From Berryella wangjianweii (GTDB lineage Bacteria > Actinomycetota > Coriobacteriia > Coriobacteriales > Eggerthellaceae): a stretch of 64,000 nt of DNA. A model generated the notes under the pieces. That model made no database searches, was not told the origin of the DNA, and worked only from the letters and a program-made list of their open reading frames with translations. Every line of letters begins with the position of its first letter. Position 1 is the stretch's first letter. Below are positions 8,014 through 15,674 of the stretch, one piece after another. The stretch is taken from NCBI GenBank assembly GCA_013201155.1, contig CP053716.1, forward strand, positions 496,001 through 560,000, written 5' to 3'. A program made the position numbers and the translations under genes.

Positions 8014-9501
8014 ATGCAGCTCAACCTCTCCAACATCGAATACACCTATCCGTCAACGGCAGAGCCCGCCCTATGCGCCGTGACCGCTACGTTTCCCCGT
8101 GGGTGGACCGGCATCGTCGGTGACAACGGCGTGGGCAAAACCACGTTGGCGCTGGTGGCTTGTGGGCTTTTGCGGCCCGACGCTGGTACCGTCTCACCAC
8201 CCCTCTTCTCCGCCTACTGCGCTCAAGACGCGAAGGAGCCGCCGGACAACGTGGTCGATTTCGCACTTGCCCATGACGGCCTGGCCGTGAGGCTCCGTCG
8301 CGAGCTCGCCATCGAGGACGACTGGCCCTGGCGCCATGTCACGCTCTCGGGCGGGCAGCAGAAGAGACTGCAGGTGGCCTGCGCCCTGTGGGCCGCCCCG
8401 GACGTTCTTGCCATGGACGAGCCCACCAACCACGTCGATGCGTCGACCCGCCGCGCCATATCCGATGCGCTGTCTCACTTCGATGGAATCGGCCTTCTCA
8501 TCTCGCACGACCGGGAGCTGCTCGACACCCTCTGCACGCAGTGCCTGCTCATCTCGAAGGGCACCGTCATCATGAGGCCAGGCGGATACTCGCAGGCATC
8601 CTCGCAGGCGTTCCTGGAGCGCTCGAGTGCCGTCCACGCTCGCGATGAGGCCCGCAAGGAGAAGGCCCGCATCGAGCGAGAGGCTCGGCGACGTCGCGAG
8701 GAGGCGTCGCGTGCCGCTGGCAAGAGGAGCCTCAGGGGCATAGACAAGCACGACGCGGACGCGCGGCGCAGGGTGCGCGTCGCGGTGGTGACCGGCAAGG
8801 ACGGGCAGGCGGGCAGGCTCTCGTCACGCATGGCCGGAAGGCTGGAGGACGCGGAGGCGAGGCTTGCGGCGACGCGGGTCGAGAAGCGCTACGAGGCGAA
8901 CGTGTGGCTCGATGCCGAGCCCAGCAGGCGCAAGCTCCTTTTCAGGATGGGGCCCTGCAGCATCCCCCTCGGTGACGCCTCCCTGGTCGTTCCCGCCCTG
9001 CACATCGGGAACACCGACCATATCGGGCTCGTCGGAGACAACGGCTCCGGCAAGACGACCCTTGTCAGGCGAATCGTGGAGGGCCTTGCCGAAACGACGA
9101 GATTTCTCTACATCCCCCAGGAGCCCGATCGGATCCAGGAGCGGGCTGCATTAGGCGCATTGCGCAATCTTCCGGCCAGCCAATGCGGCCGCATTCTCTC
9201 CGTCGTGGCGCAGCTCAACTCCGATCCGAACCGCATGCTTGAGGGAGATGCCGTCAGTCCGGGGGAAATGCGCAAGCTCATGCTGGCCCTCGGGATTGTC
9301 GAACGCCCTCAGCTCGTCATCATGGACGAGCCCACCAACCACCTCGACATAGAATCCATCGAGGCCCTGGAGCGCGTGCTGGCCGTCTATCCTGGCGCGC
9401 TTCTCTTGATTTCCCATGACGCAGCCATGGTGGAGGCGGTCACAAACGTAGTCTGGCGGACAAGGCCTGTGGAGGGCGGCTATGAACTCGTAACGGGATA
9501 G
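8014..9501 (+). CDS. ABC-F family ATPase (two ABC cassettes, no membrane domain)
   Basis: A 495-residue protein with two nucleotide-binding domains. Cassette 1 (about 1-200): Walker A GDNGVGKTT (36-44), signature LSGGQQKR, Walker B with DEPTNHVD, and the LISHD switch. Cassette 2 (about 330-495): GDNGSGKTT, a divergent signature VSPGEMRK, DEPTNHLD and LLISHD. DEPTNH in both Walker B regions is typical of ABC-F proteins. A charged Arg/Glu-rich linker joins them (about 205-300). ABC-F proteins act on the ribosome, and some protect it from antibiotics; the leader and mobile setting fit a resistance role, but I cannot assign a drug. ATG at 8014 follows GGAGG. The signature of cassette 2 lacks the usual SGG. 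Confidence 0.8.
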   Translation: MQLNLSNIEYTYPSTAEPALCAVTATFPRGWTGIVGDNGVGKTTLALVACGLLRPDAGTVSPPLFSAYCAQDAKEPPDNVVDFALAHDGLAVRLRRELAIEDDWPWRHVTLSGGQQKRLQVACALWAAPDVLAMDEPTNHVDASTRRAISDALSHFDGIGLLISHDRELLDTLCTQCLLISKGTVIMRPGGYSQASSQAFLERSSAVHARDEARKEKARIEREARRRREEASRAAGKRSLRGIDKHDADARRRVRVAVVTGKDGQAGRLSSRMAGRLEDAEARLAATRVEKRYEANVWLDAEPSRRKLLFRMGPCSIPLGDASLVVPALHIGNTDHIGLVGDNGSGKTTLVRRIVEGLAETTRFLYIPQEPDRIQERAALGALRNLPASQCGRILSVVAQLNSDPNRMLEGDAVSPGEMRKLMLALGIVERPQLVIMDEPTNHLDIESIEALERVLAVYPGALLLISHDAAMVEAVTNVVWRTRPVEGGYELVTG

Positions 9502-9723
9502 ACGCCCTTCCTTATTGATGTCCAGTTATTTTATGTAAGATTGCCTCAGTCTGAACTCGGTTACATAAAGGGCATGTGCGTCTTTGCAGCTCAGACCGCT
9601 TGTCTTCCAACGATCTGGGCCCATTCCCCACTATCGCGTGCCAAACTGGAATTCAGTGCCAAGTTCCAGCTGATCTCTAGCTTTGAGATGATTTCGCATA
9701 CTGGAAAATAAATAGAGAGCAGA

Positions 9724-9757
9724 AGCCCCGAAATCCTTACGATTCGGGGCTCCTTTC
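9724..9757 (+). terminator. Terminator downstream of the ABC-F gene
   Basis: AGCCCCGAA (9724-9732) pairs with TTCGGGGCT (9743-9751), followed by CCTTTC. The hairpin lies 222 bp after the ABC-F stop. The T-run is short. Confidence 0.6.
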
Positions 9758-9765
9758 ATCCCCCC

Positions 9766-9801
9766 TAAAAAACGGGGAATGCGCTCCACGACGCATTCCC
9801 C
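9766..9801 (-). terminator. Rho-independent terminator of the importer operon
   Basis: GGGGAATGCG (9774-9783) pairs with CGCATTCCCC (9792-9801). On the minus strand the hairpin is followed by six T (complement of 9767-9772). It lies 27 bp beyond the substrate-binding protein stop. Confidence 0.85.
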
Positions 9802-9827
9802 AGGCATACATCCTAAGCATTCATTAA

Positions 9828-10895
9828 TTAGCCGATGATCTTCTTGATCTCGTCATCAGACATCTTGTAGTTGAAGAAACGCTCGTAGAAGTAAGAGATA
9901 TCGGAAGAAAGCTCTGCCTTGGTGTACTTGTCCGGATACATCTTGTTCATGGCCCACATAACGGTCAGGGGCTGCTCTACGGTACGGTTGCCCCAAACAT
10001 GAGCGACGGTGGGAACGACATAGACCTTCTTGTTCTGAATTGCAGGAAGCTGGGCGATCTTCTCATCAGCATAGATATCAGAAGTCTTGGTGTTGCTAGA
10101 GAAAATCACCTGGGGCTGCCATGCCAACAGATCCTCAAGGGTGTATTTCAGGGAGTTCTTCCTGTGCGCATCAGCGGTAACGCTGTTTCCGCCCGCAGCA
10201 GAAATCCACCACTCGGAAATGATATGGGGGTTGGTCAGAGTCTCAACATCGCCGTAAATTACAGAGGCGCGATCGGCCTCGGGAATGTCCTTGGTGATGT
10301 TTGCCGCCTTTTCCACCATGGTGTCAAAGTACTTGTTGTAATCGGCGGCAATATCTTGCTTGCCCAAAACCTCACCCATCAGAGTGACTGCGGTCTTCAC
10401 GTCATCAGTGTTGTTCCAGTTCAAAACGATGCATTTCACACCATTTTGCTCCAGCTGCTCAGCGGTCTCCTTGGTCATGGTGATGCAGACGTCAGGGTTA
10501 AGCTTCATGACGGCTTCCATATCCACGCCATCTGCGGTCTCCAGAACAGGGCCGTTTGCAATCTGCGGAGCAAACTTGTACTGCATTGCCCACTTGTCGT
10601 TCTTAGTGAAGTTCGCAGGCATCTGGTTAACGATGAGGCTGCCGGCGCCCAAGCACTCAACGAATGCGTTCAATACGCCTACGGAGCCGAAGGTGGCTAC
10701 GCTGGTAACCTTGGTAGGCAGCTCAACAGACCTACCAGCCATGTCGGTAACAGTATGGGTTGCCGGCTGCGCCGCCGGTGCATTCGTGTTGCTTGCGGCA
10801 GTTCCGCTAGATGTGCAGCCTGCAAGGCCAGCGCATCCCAAAACGCCAACAAGCGCAACGCTTACGATGGCCGACACGACTTTCTTTGCTCTCAT
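9828..10895 (-). CDS. ABC importer substrate-binding lipoprotein (BtuF/FecB class)
   Basis: A 355-residue lipoprotein: basic n-region MRAKKVV, hydrophobic stretch and lipobox LAGC (Cys about 27), then a low-complexity Ala/Thr linker. The mature part has the class III (BtuF/FecB/MolA-like) layout: VTDMAGRSVELP at the start, LNPDVCITMTKETAEQL, a long backbone helix, and WGNRTVEQPLTVMWAMNKMYP near the end. Such proteins bind ferric siderophores, haem, cobalamin or, in MolA, molybdate. It is the last gene of the importer and lies 34 bp after the ATPase. Start chosen at Met 9 of the longer frame because AAGGA precedes it. The ligand is unknown; the nitrogenase-like genes on the same strand suggest a metal or metal chelate. 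Confidence 0.8.
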   Translation of the reverse strand: MRAKKVVSAIVSVALVGVLGCAGLAGCTSSGTAASNTNAPAAQPATHTVTDMAGRSVELPTKVTSVATFGSVGVLNAFVECLGAGSLIVNQMPANFTKNDKWAMQYKFAPQIANGPVLETADGVDMEAVMKLNPDVCITMTKETAEQLEQNGVKCIVLNWNNTDDVKTAVTLMGEVLGKQDIAADYNKYFDTMVEKAANITKDIPEADRASVIYGDVETLTNPHIISEWWISAAGGNSVTADAHRKNSLKYTLEDLLAWQPQVIFSSNTKTSDIYADEKIAQLPAIQNKKVYVVPTVAHVWGNRTVEQPLTVMWAMNKMYPDKYTKAELSSDISYFYERFFNYKMSDDEIKKIIG

Positions 10896-10929
10896 GCCCT
10901 TTCGTCCTTTCTGAAGCAAACTGATATTT

Positions 10930-11748
10930 CTACCCCTCGATATCCCCTGAATGCTCCTCGGAATCGAGAAGGGGTATGCACGTCTTTATCTTGAAGGCGC
11001 CCGTATCCGCGTATGTCACATGCACGGGCGTGTCATATAGGTCGGTCAGGCTTTCGGTGCTTACAACGTCATCAGGAGCTCCGCAGCTTACGATGTGCCC
11101 GCCCTTCATAAGGGCCACCTTGGTGCAGGCAAGAAACGCATGGTCGGGATAATGGGAGGTCATCAAAATCGACAGGCCCTGCCTGGAGAGATGCCTGATG
11201 GCGCTTAGGATCTTAATCTGGTTGTGATAGTCAAGATTTGCCGTGGGCTCGTCCATGATCAGCACCTTTGCTTCTTGAGCCAACGCACGGGCCACCAAAA
11301 CCATCTGCTTTTCGCCGCCTGACATCTCTTCGAAGCGGCGTCCCTCCAGGTGGGATATCTGCAAGCGCTCCATTGATTCACGCACGACGCGCCAGTCTTG
11401 CTGAGAATGCGCCGCCGCGCCATTCAAGTGGGACACGCGGCCCATCAAGACCGCTTCCTCGGCCGTGTAGGGAAAGGCCATGTTCGACGACTGCGGCACA
11501 TAGGCCATGCTATGTGCCTTTTCCTTATTGCTCATCTTTTGAATGCTGTTTCCATTGACCTCGATGACTCCGTTATTCGGCTGATGAAATCCCAGCATGC
11601 AACGAAGCAAGGTGGTTTTTCCCGTGCCGTTGGATCCCAGCAGGCACAGAATGTCTCCGGCATCCAAATCAAAGGAGATGCCCTTCAAAACCTCGCGGCC
11701 CTTTTTATAGGAGAAGCGAACGTCTTCAACATGAAGCATTACAGCCAC
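10930..11748 (-). CDS. ABC importer ATPase (FecE/BtuD class)
   Basis: A 272-residue ATPase with Walker A GSNGTGKTT (about 38-46), Q-loop YVPQSS, signature MSGGEKQ, Walker B VLIMDEP and an H-loop in MTSHYPDHAF. These are the features of energising subunits of BtuCD/FecCDE-type type II importers. It overlaps the permease gene by 10 bp and precedes the binding-protein gene, so all three form one transcription unit. It powers uptake of the substrate captured by the lipoprotein at the membrane's inner face. The C-terminal extension (HVTYADTGAFKIKTCIPLL) is of the type seen in MolB/FecE relatives. Substrate is not readable from the ATPase. Confidence 0.9.
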   Translation of the reverse strand: MAVMLHVEDVRFSYKKGREVLKGISFDLDAGDILCLLGSNGTGKTTLLRCMLGFHQPNNGVIEVNGNSIQKMSNKEKAHSMAYVPQSSNMAFPYTAEEAVLMGRVSHLNGAAAHSQQDWRVVRESMERLQISHLEGRRFEEMSGGEKQMVLVARALAQEAKVLIMDEPTANLDYHNQIKILSAIRHLSRQGLSILMTSHYPDHAFLACTKVALMKGGHIVSCGAPDDVVSTESLTDLYDTPVHVTYADTGAFKIKTCIPLLDSEEHSGDIEG

Positions 11749-12779
11749 TCCTTCCTGGTGCGAATAAGCAGAGCAACGAACAGCGGCGTACCGATAAGCG
11801 CCGTAAGGACGCCCAGCGGAAGCGCGGCAACCGTAGAGCGAATAAGGTCATCGATCAGCACAAGGAATACGCCGCCCATGAGGAATGAGGCGGTCAGGAG
11901 CTTTGAGTAGGATGCGCCGGTAAAGGCGCGGGCCATATGGGGGATGACCATGCCAATCCAGCCGATGATTCCCGCCACTGCAACGGAGCTTGCGGTCATC
12001 AAGGTGGATGCGGCGATGACCACAACCTTGACGAGCGTTACGTTGACGCCCATGGCGCGCGCTTCGTCTTCACCCGCCGCCAACGCGTCAATCTTATGGC
12101 GAAAGGCAAACAGCAGACCCATAGAAATTACCACCGAGGGAACTACCACCGCAAGATCGTTAAGGTCTCCCTTGTTCAAAGATCCCATCAGCCAAAACGT
12201 AATGGAAGGAAGCACCGAATCGGTGTCCGCAACCGTTTTGACGATGGAGACCAGCGAAGAGAAGAAGCTGGAGACAACTACGCCGGCCAGCACCAAGACG
12301 GTAAGATTCTGCCTGCCAAAAACGGAGCCGATGAGGTATGCGGTGGTAACCGCCAGAATGCCAAACACAAAAGCCGCTGCTTGGATTTGCCACCAAGAGG
12401 CACCCGCCAACATCGCAACGGCCGCGCCAAAGCCCGCACCGGCAGATACGCCAAGAATATCGGAGGAAACCATCGGGTTCTTAAAAACCGTTTGATACGA
12501 TGCGCCCGACGCAGACAGGGCGCCGCCGATCAGGACAGCCAAGGTAATTTGCGGAAACCTGACCTTGAATACGATGCTGTCCTGCACGCCCGTCCATGTT
12601 TGCTCAACCGCCATGAAGCGCGAGCGCAAGATGTCAATGACCATGGGAGCGGAAATGTCCACGCTTCCAAAATGGAACGAAGCCAGGTATACCACCAAAA
12701 GGACAGCAGCCATAATGGCCACCTTGATGACGTACCCACCTCGGCCCAAATGCGGCATGTTTGCCAAATTCCTCTTCAC
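11739..12779 (-). CDS. FecCD/BtuC-family permease
   Basis: A 346-residue polytopic membrane protein with about ten hydrophobic segments. Family landmarks are RFPQITLAVLIGGALSASGASYQTVFKNPMVSSDILGVSAGAG (about 76-115, reported here as separate short motifs RFPQITLAVL and NPMVSSDILGVS), and the coupling-helix region GWIGMVIPHMAR near residue 275. It dimerises to form the translocation pore of a type II importer. It begins 13 bp after the MoeA-like stop, so the MoeA-like gene is probably cotranscribed with the importer. The GASYQ-x-FKNP form, rather than GxxQxxxRNPLA, is the variant often seen in MolC-like and anaerobe metal importers. Confidence 0.9.
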   Translation of the reverse strand: MKRNLANMPHLGRGGYVIKVAIMAAVLLVVYLASFHFGSVDISAPMVIDILRSRFMAVEQTWTGVQDSIVFKVRFPQITLAVLIGGALSASGASYQTVFKNPMVSSDILGVSAGAGFGAAVAMLAGASWWQIQAAAFVFGILAVTTAYLIGSVFGRQNLTVLVLAGVVVSSFFSSLVSIVKTVADTDSVLPSITFWLMGSLNKGDLNDLAVVVPSVVISMGLLFAFRHKIDALAAGEDEARAMGVNVTLVKVVVIAASTLMTASSVAVAGIIGWIGMVIPHMARAFTGASYSKLLTASFLMGGVFLVLIDDLIRSTVAALPLGVLTALIGTPLFVALLIRTRKEWL

Positions 12780-12792
12780 TGCAGCCCTACCC

Positions 12793-13998
12793 TCACATCA
12801 AAGAGCTAGCCTTGGTACCCAGAAGCTGAATCTGAATGGCTTCACCAGGTTCCACGGTTTCATCAGGGCCGATAGCATAGAACGCATTTACGCGACGGAC
12901 GCTTGCCGCCAAGGTGGCGTTGTCTTGCAACGACGAGACGTGGATGCCATCTGCCTCCTTGCGAGCGACCAAGCGGGCAAGCCTTTCAAACCCTGGTCGG
13001 GATTTCAGCTGCTCGTCAGCAATGGCGGTTACCGTCAGTCGCTCATTGGCAGATTGCTCTTGATATCTCATCAAGAGCGAGCGAAGCAGCCAGTCGCAAG
13101 CAAACCAAGCGGCCATCATCGGACCTGGCACATTGATGGCAATCTTGCCCTTAATCACGCTCATGCCAATGGGTCTGCCAGGAACCGCCAAGACGCCATG
13201 GGCAAAATAGTCAGCGCGCTGCTCAAGCAACTGGGAGCTGTAGTCTTCTGACCCGCGAGAAGACCCACCGTTTATCAGCAGGATGTCCGCGGAATCCAGC
13301 AGGTCGTCAATCGCCCGGCCAAGAAGGTCTCGATCATCTGCAACAATATCGTGCTCAAGAAACTCAGCGCCCCATTCGGTCACAAAGCCACGAATCATGA
13401 GGCCATTGCTCTGATAGGTCTTTCCACGCGAGGGGCAGCTTCCAATGGCCGCCAATTCGTTCCCCGTGGGCAGATACGCCACACGAAGCCTCCGCTTCAC
13501 CGAGACGCTATCATGTCCACCTGCGGCGATCAGGGCGACGTCTTCCGGGCGCAGCTGTTTGCCTGCCGCAGCCAAAAGCTCCCCTTCTCTCACTTGGGAT
13601 CCAGCCTTGCGAACGCCTGTGCCTGGCAGCACCTCAAGCTCTTGGGTGAATCGCGGAACATCGTCCTCATTGAAGCCAACGGCCTCGATACGCACCACGG
13701 CATCGAAATCATCCGGAAAGTCGTCTCCCGTATCAGCTTGCGCGAAATCGCGATTGCGCTGCCATGAAGACGCGTCAGGCATGCCCTTTTCGAAATCAGA
13801 GGATCTTACGGCAATGCCGTCAAACGAGGAAACCCGGGCGAACGGAGCATTTGCGCGAGCGAATACGTCACAAGCAGCTATACGTCCGTAGGCTTCTGCC
13901 AGAGGCACAGCTTCTATATCGCAGGGCATGTCCCAATGCTGGAGCAAGGTGGAAACGGCGCTGTCCCTTGTTAGTGCCCTGTCCTTGTTGAACTCCAT
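12793..13998 (-). CDS. MoeA-like molybdopterin molybdenumtransferase paralogue
   Basis: A 401-residue protein with the MoeA domain order. The N-terminal catalytic region reads ARVSSFDGIAV (about 53-63), keeping the Asp of the MoeA [SN]xMDGYA motif but little else of it. The DAVVRIE strand, LPTGNEL (about 179-185), a SRGSEDYS loop in place of SxGDxD, and a C-terminal beta domain follow. The usual GLPGNP loop is VPGPMMA here. True MoeA inserts molybdenum into molybdopterin. The altered loops suggest a specialised paralogue, perhaps handling the metal or cofactor linked to the imported substrate. It is upstream of, and 13 bp from, the permease gene. A second housekeeping moeA would be expected elsewhere for the Mo enzymes. 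Confidence 0.75.
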   Translation of the reverse strand: MEFNKDRALTRDSAVSTLLQHWDMPCDIEAVPLAEAYGRIAACDVFARANAPFARVSSFDGIAVRSSDFEKGMPDASSWQRNRDFAQADTGDDFPDDFDAVVRIEAVGFNEDDVPRFTQELEVLPGTGVRKAGSQVREGELLAAAGKQLRPEDVALIAAGGHDSVSVKRRLRVAYLPTGNELAAIGSCPSRGKTYQSNGLMIRGFVTEWGAEFLEHDIVADDRDLLGRAIDDLLDSADILLINGGSSRGSEDYSSQLLEQRADYFAHGVLAVPGRPIGMSVIKGKIAINVPGPMMAAWFACDWLLRSLLMRYQEQSANERLTVTAIADEQLKSRPGFERLARLVARKEADGIHVSSLQDNATLAASVRRVNAFYAIGPDETVEPGEAIQIQLLGTKASSLM

Positions 13999-14136
13999 AC
14001 GAAACCTCCGACACCATATCGCTTATTATGCCTAAGTCAGAATAATCCTTATTTGAGGATATTCCATTGCACAGGCAGCAAATGGGAATTATTTTTTTAA
14101 TAAAAGGGACATCTTGCCCGAAAGAACAGTTGTTGA

Positions 14137-14346
14137 ATCCACCGAAGCGATGCGTTCAAAGTTGACTTCAACCGTCAGGAAGCTGCGGACTGCCCTTGCA
14201 TCGAAAGGACGGCTCTGCGCCGCGAGCTCGGTCGCATGAAGGCAGGCGGGCTCATCGAGTACCGCGACAGCACATTCCGCCTCATTGCCTCCACGGATAA
14301 CTACGTCGAGAAGGGAAAGCAGCGCTTTAGTTCGCCCACCACGTAG
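14137..14346 (+). pseudogene. Remnant of a Crp/Fnr-family regulator (C-terminal HTH only)
   Basis: In frame from 14137, after a stop at 14134, the plus strand reads FNRQEAADCPCIERTALRRE then LGRMKAGGLIEYRDSTFRLI. This is the C-terminal winged helix of Crp/Fnr regulators, where DRQxLADxL-xVxRxALxRELxxMxxxGLI is the usual pattern. There is no start codon, no sensor domain and no ribosome binding site. Its tail overlaps the end of the convergent NifK-like gene. A full regulator probably once stood between the nitrogenase-like genes and the MoeA-importer genes. Confidence 0.65.
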
Positions 14347-15662
14347 GAGGCGAAATCCTGCTGGGGCGACACCTCTTCCCCGCCAGCAGCATGCGCGGCG
14401 TCCTCGGCCTCGTCGGGCCGCATCTGCTGGGGCGATGCCTCTTCCCCGCCATCAGCATGCGCGGCGTCCTCGGCCTCGTCGGGCCGCATCTGCTGGGGCG
14501 ATGCCTCTTCCCCGCCATCAGCATGAGCCTTGCCTTCTGGCGCTAATTCTTCATCAATATACAAGCTGCCCGACACCGCCCGGTGAGGCCATGAGAAAGC
14601 CACGGGAACGCCTTTTGCCTCGGGCAGGCGCAAGAACAGCGGATCGGCAATGATGGCGTCGAAGTGTCGGCTGACCAGCAAGGCCGCCAGCGCGTCCTCG
14701 TCTTCCAGGCATACGGTGCCCAACCTGCGCGACGCAAGCGCATCGGCGAAGAAAGAGGCCATGGTGGGCCTGATGCACGGACATTCGCCCTGCAACCGAC
14801 GGGCCAAAGAGTGAGCACGCAGCTGCTCTCCGATAACAAGGATCTGGATGGGTTGACCCTCGGGCTCCTGGACGTCAAGGGCTTGATAGGGATCTTGGGC
14901 CAAAGCCAGCCAGTCGTCCACCGTTTGCGGGTCATGCTGGCCATAGGGGCTCCAGATTGCGAAGGGAATGCCGTAGCGCGCTTGCAGCTTTCGCGCACAT
15001 TCAAGGCCCGCCTGGGATCCCACGATGGACAGCTGAGCGCACGTAATGTCGCCATCCCCCGAACACCCGGCGCCAAAAGGAGCAACGCAGGTAATACCTT
15101 GGCCCTCAAGGCTGGCTTTCAGCTTGTCGTATTCGCTTTGCGACTCCAGGTCAAAGGGAGAAAAGCCTAAAAGCGCAACCCGATTGCGCGAGTCATTTTG
15201 CGCATCACCGCGCTGATTCTGATTTTCCGCCACGCGCAAAGCCACTTTGTAAGCACGCTTGATTCCCTTGTCGTACGTTTCGAAGCCATTTGTGTCGATC
15301 CCCACAACAGGCACGCCGCAACGCTCCTGGGCCTCCAGAGCCAAGCCCTCGATGTCCATGCCAACAAGGGCAGGCACGGGAGTTCCCAGAACCGCAATTT
15401 TTGGCGGCTGGGTCTTTTCGGCAATCTGGCTTAGCTGTTCAAGCAGCAACTCATCGGCACCCAACACGGTGTCATCAGTGCGGAGCTGGGCAGAAAGGAC
15501 CGCTAAACCCCCTTGGGGCCAGCGGCTCTCTTCTACGTCTACATAAGAGTAGGTGCAGCACCCGGGATCGACTATAAGCAGCTGGGCGCCGCTTCCGAAA
15601 AGGACGCTTGCCGCACCGGAGTAATCGGACGCAAAGGGTGGAAGAAATTGAGAAAGCTTCAT
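14301..15662 (-). CDS. Nitrogenase component 1-like protein, K-type (NifK/NifN/BchB relative)
   Basis: A 453-residue protein of the nitrogenase component 1 superfamily. Visible landmarks: VDPGCC (Cys 35-36) at the position of an N-terminal cluster-ligand region, LRTDDTVLGADELLL (cf. the 'DDxVFGG' segment of NifK), and IAVLGTPVPALVGMDIEGL followed by CGVPVVGIDTNGF, the typical Rossmann-like strand and loop. It presumably pairs with the preceding NifD-like subunit. The gap to that gene is 12 bp. The C-terminus carries an unusual acidic tail with a 22-residue unit (starting HADGGEEASPQQ) repeated almost three times. It is too divergent to be a nitrogenase proper, and no NifB/E/N or FeMo-cofactor genes are present. 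Substrate unknown. Confidence 0.75.
   Translation of the reverse strand: MKLSQFLPPFASDYSGAASVLFGSGAQLLIVDPGCCTYSYVDVEESRWPQGGLAVLSAQLRTDDTVLGADELLLEQLSQIAEKTQPPKIAVLGTPVPALVGMDIEGLALEAQERCGVPVVGIDTNGFETYDKGIKRAYKVALRVAENQNQRGDAQNDSRNRVALLGFSPFDLESQSEYDKLKASLEGQGITCVAPFGAGCSGDGDITCAQLSIVGSQAGLECARKLQARYGIPFAIWSPYGQHDPQTVDDWLALAQDPYQALDVQEPEGQPIQILVIGEQLRAHSLARRLQGECPCIRPTMASFFADALASRRLGTVCLEDEDALAALLVSRHFDAIIADPLFLRLPEAKGVPVAFSWPHRAVSGSLYIDEELAPEGKAHADGGEEASPQQMRPDEAEDAAHADGGEEASPQQMRPDEAEDAAHAAGGEEVSPQQDFASYVVGELKRCFPFST
14358..14530 (-). repeat. 66-bp in-frame tandem repeat in the NifK-like gene
   Basis: Units start at 14358, 14424 and 14490 (the last is partial), nearly identical at base level, encoding a 22-residue Ala/Glu/Asp-rich unit. 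The repeat sits in the C-terminal tail outside the conserved fold, so copy number could vary without disrupting the enzyme. Confidence 0.9.
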
Positions 15663-15674
15663 GACGCCGACCGC

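Noticed and set aside
7593-8045. 150-residue minus-strand frame in the ABC-F leader
   Set aside because: No ribosome binding site or recognisable domain; it overlaps the promoter and the ABC-F start.
14358-14530. CRISPR-like array
   Set aside because: The 66-bp units are contiguous without spacers and stay in frame inside a protein gene.
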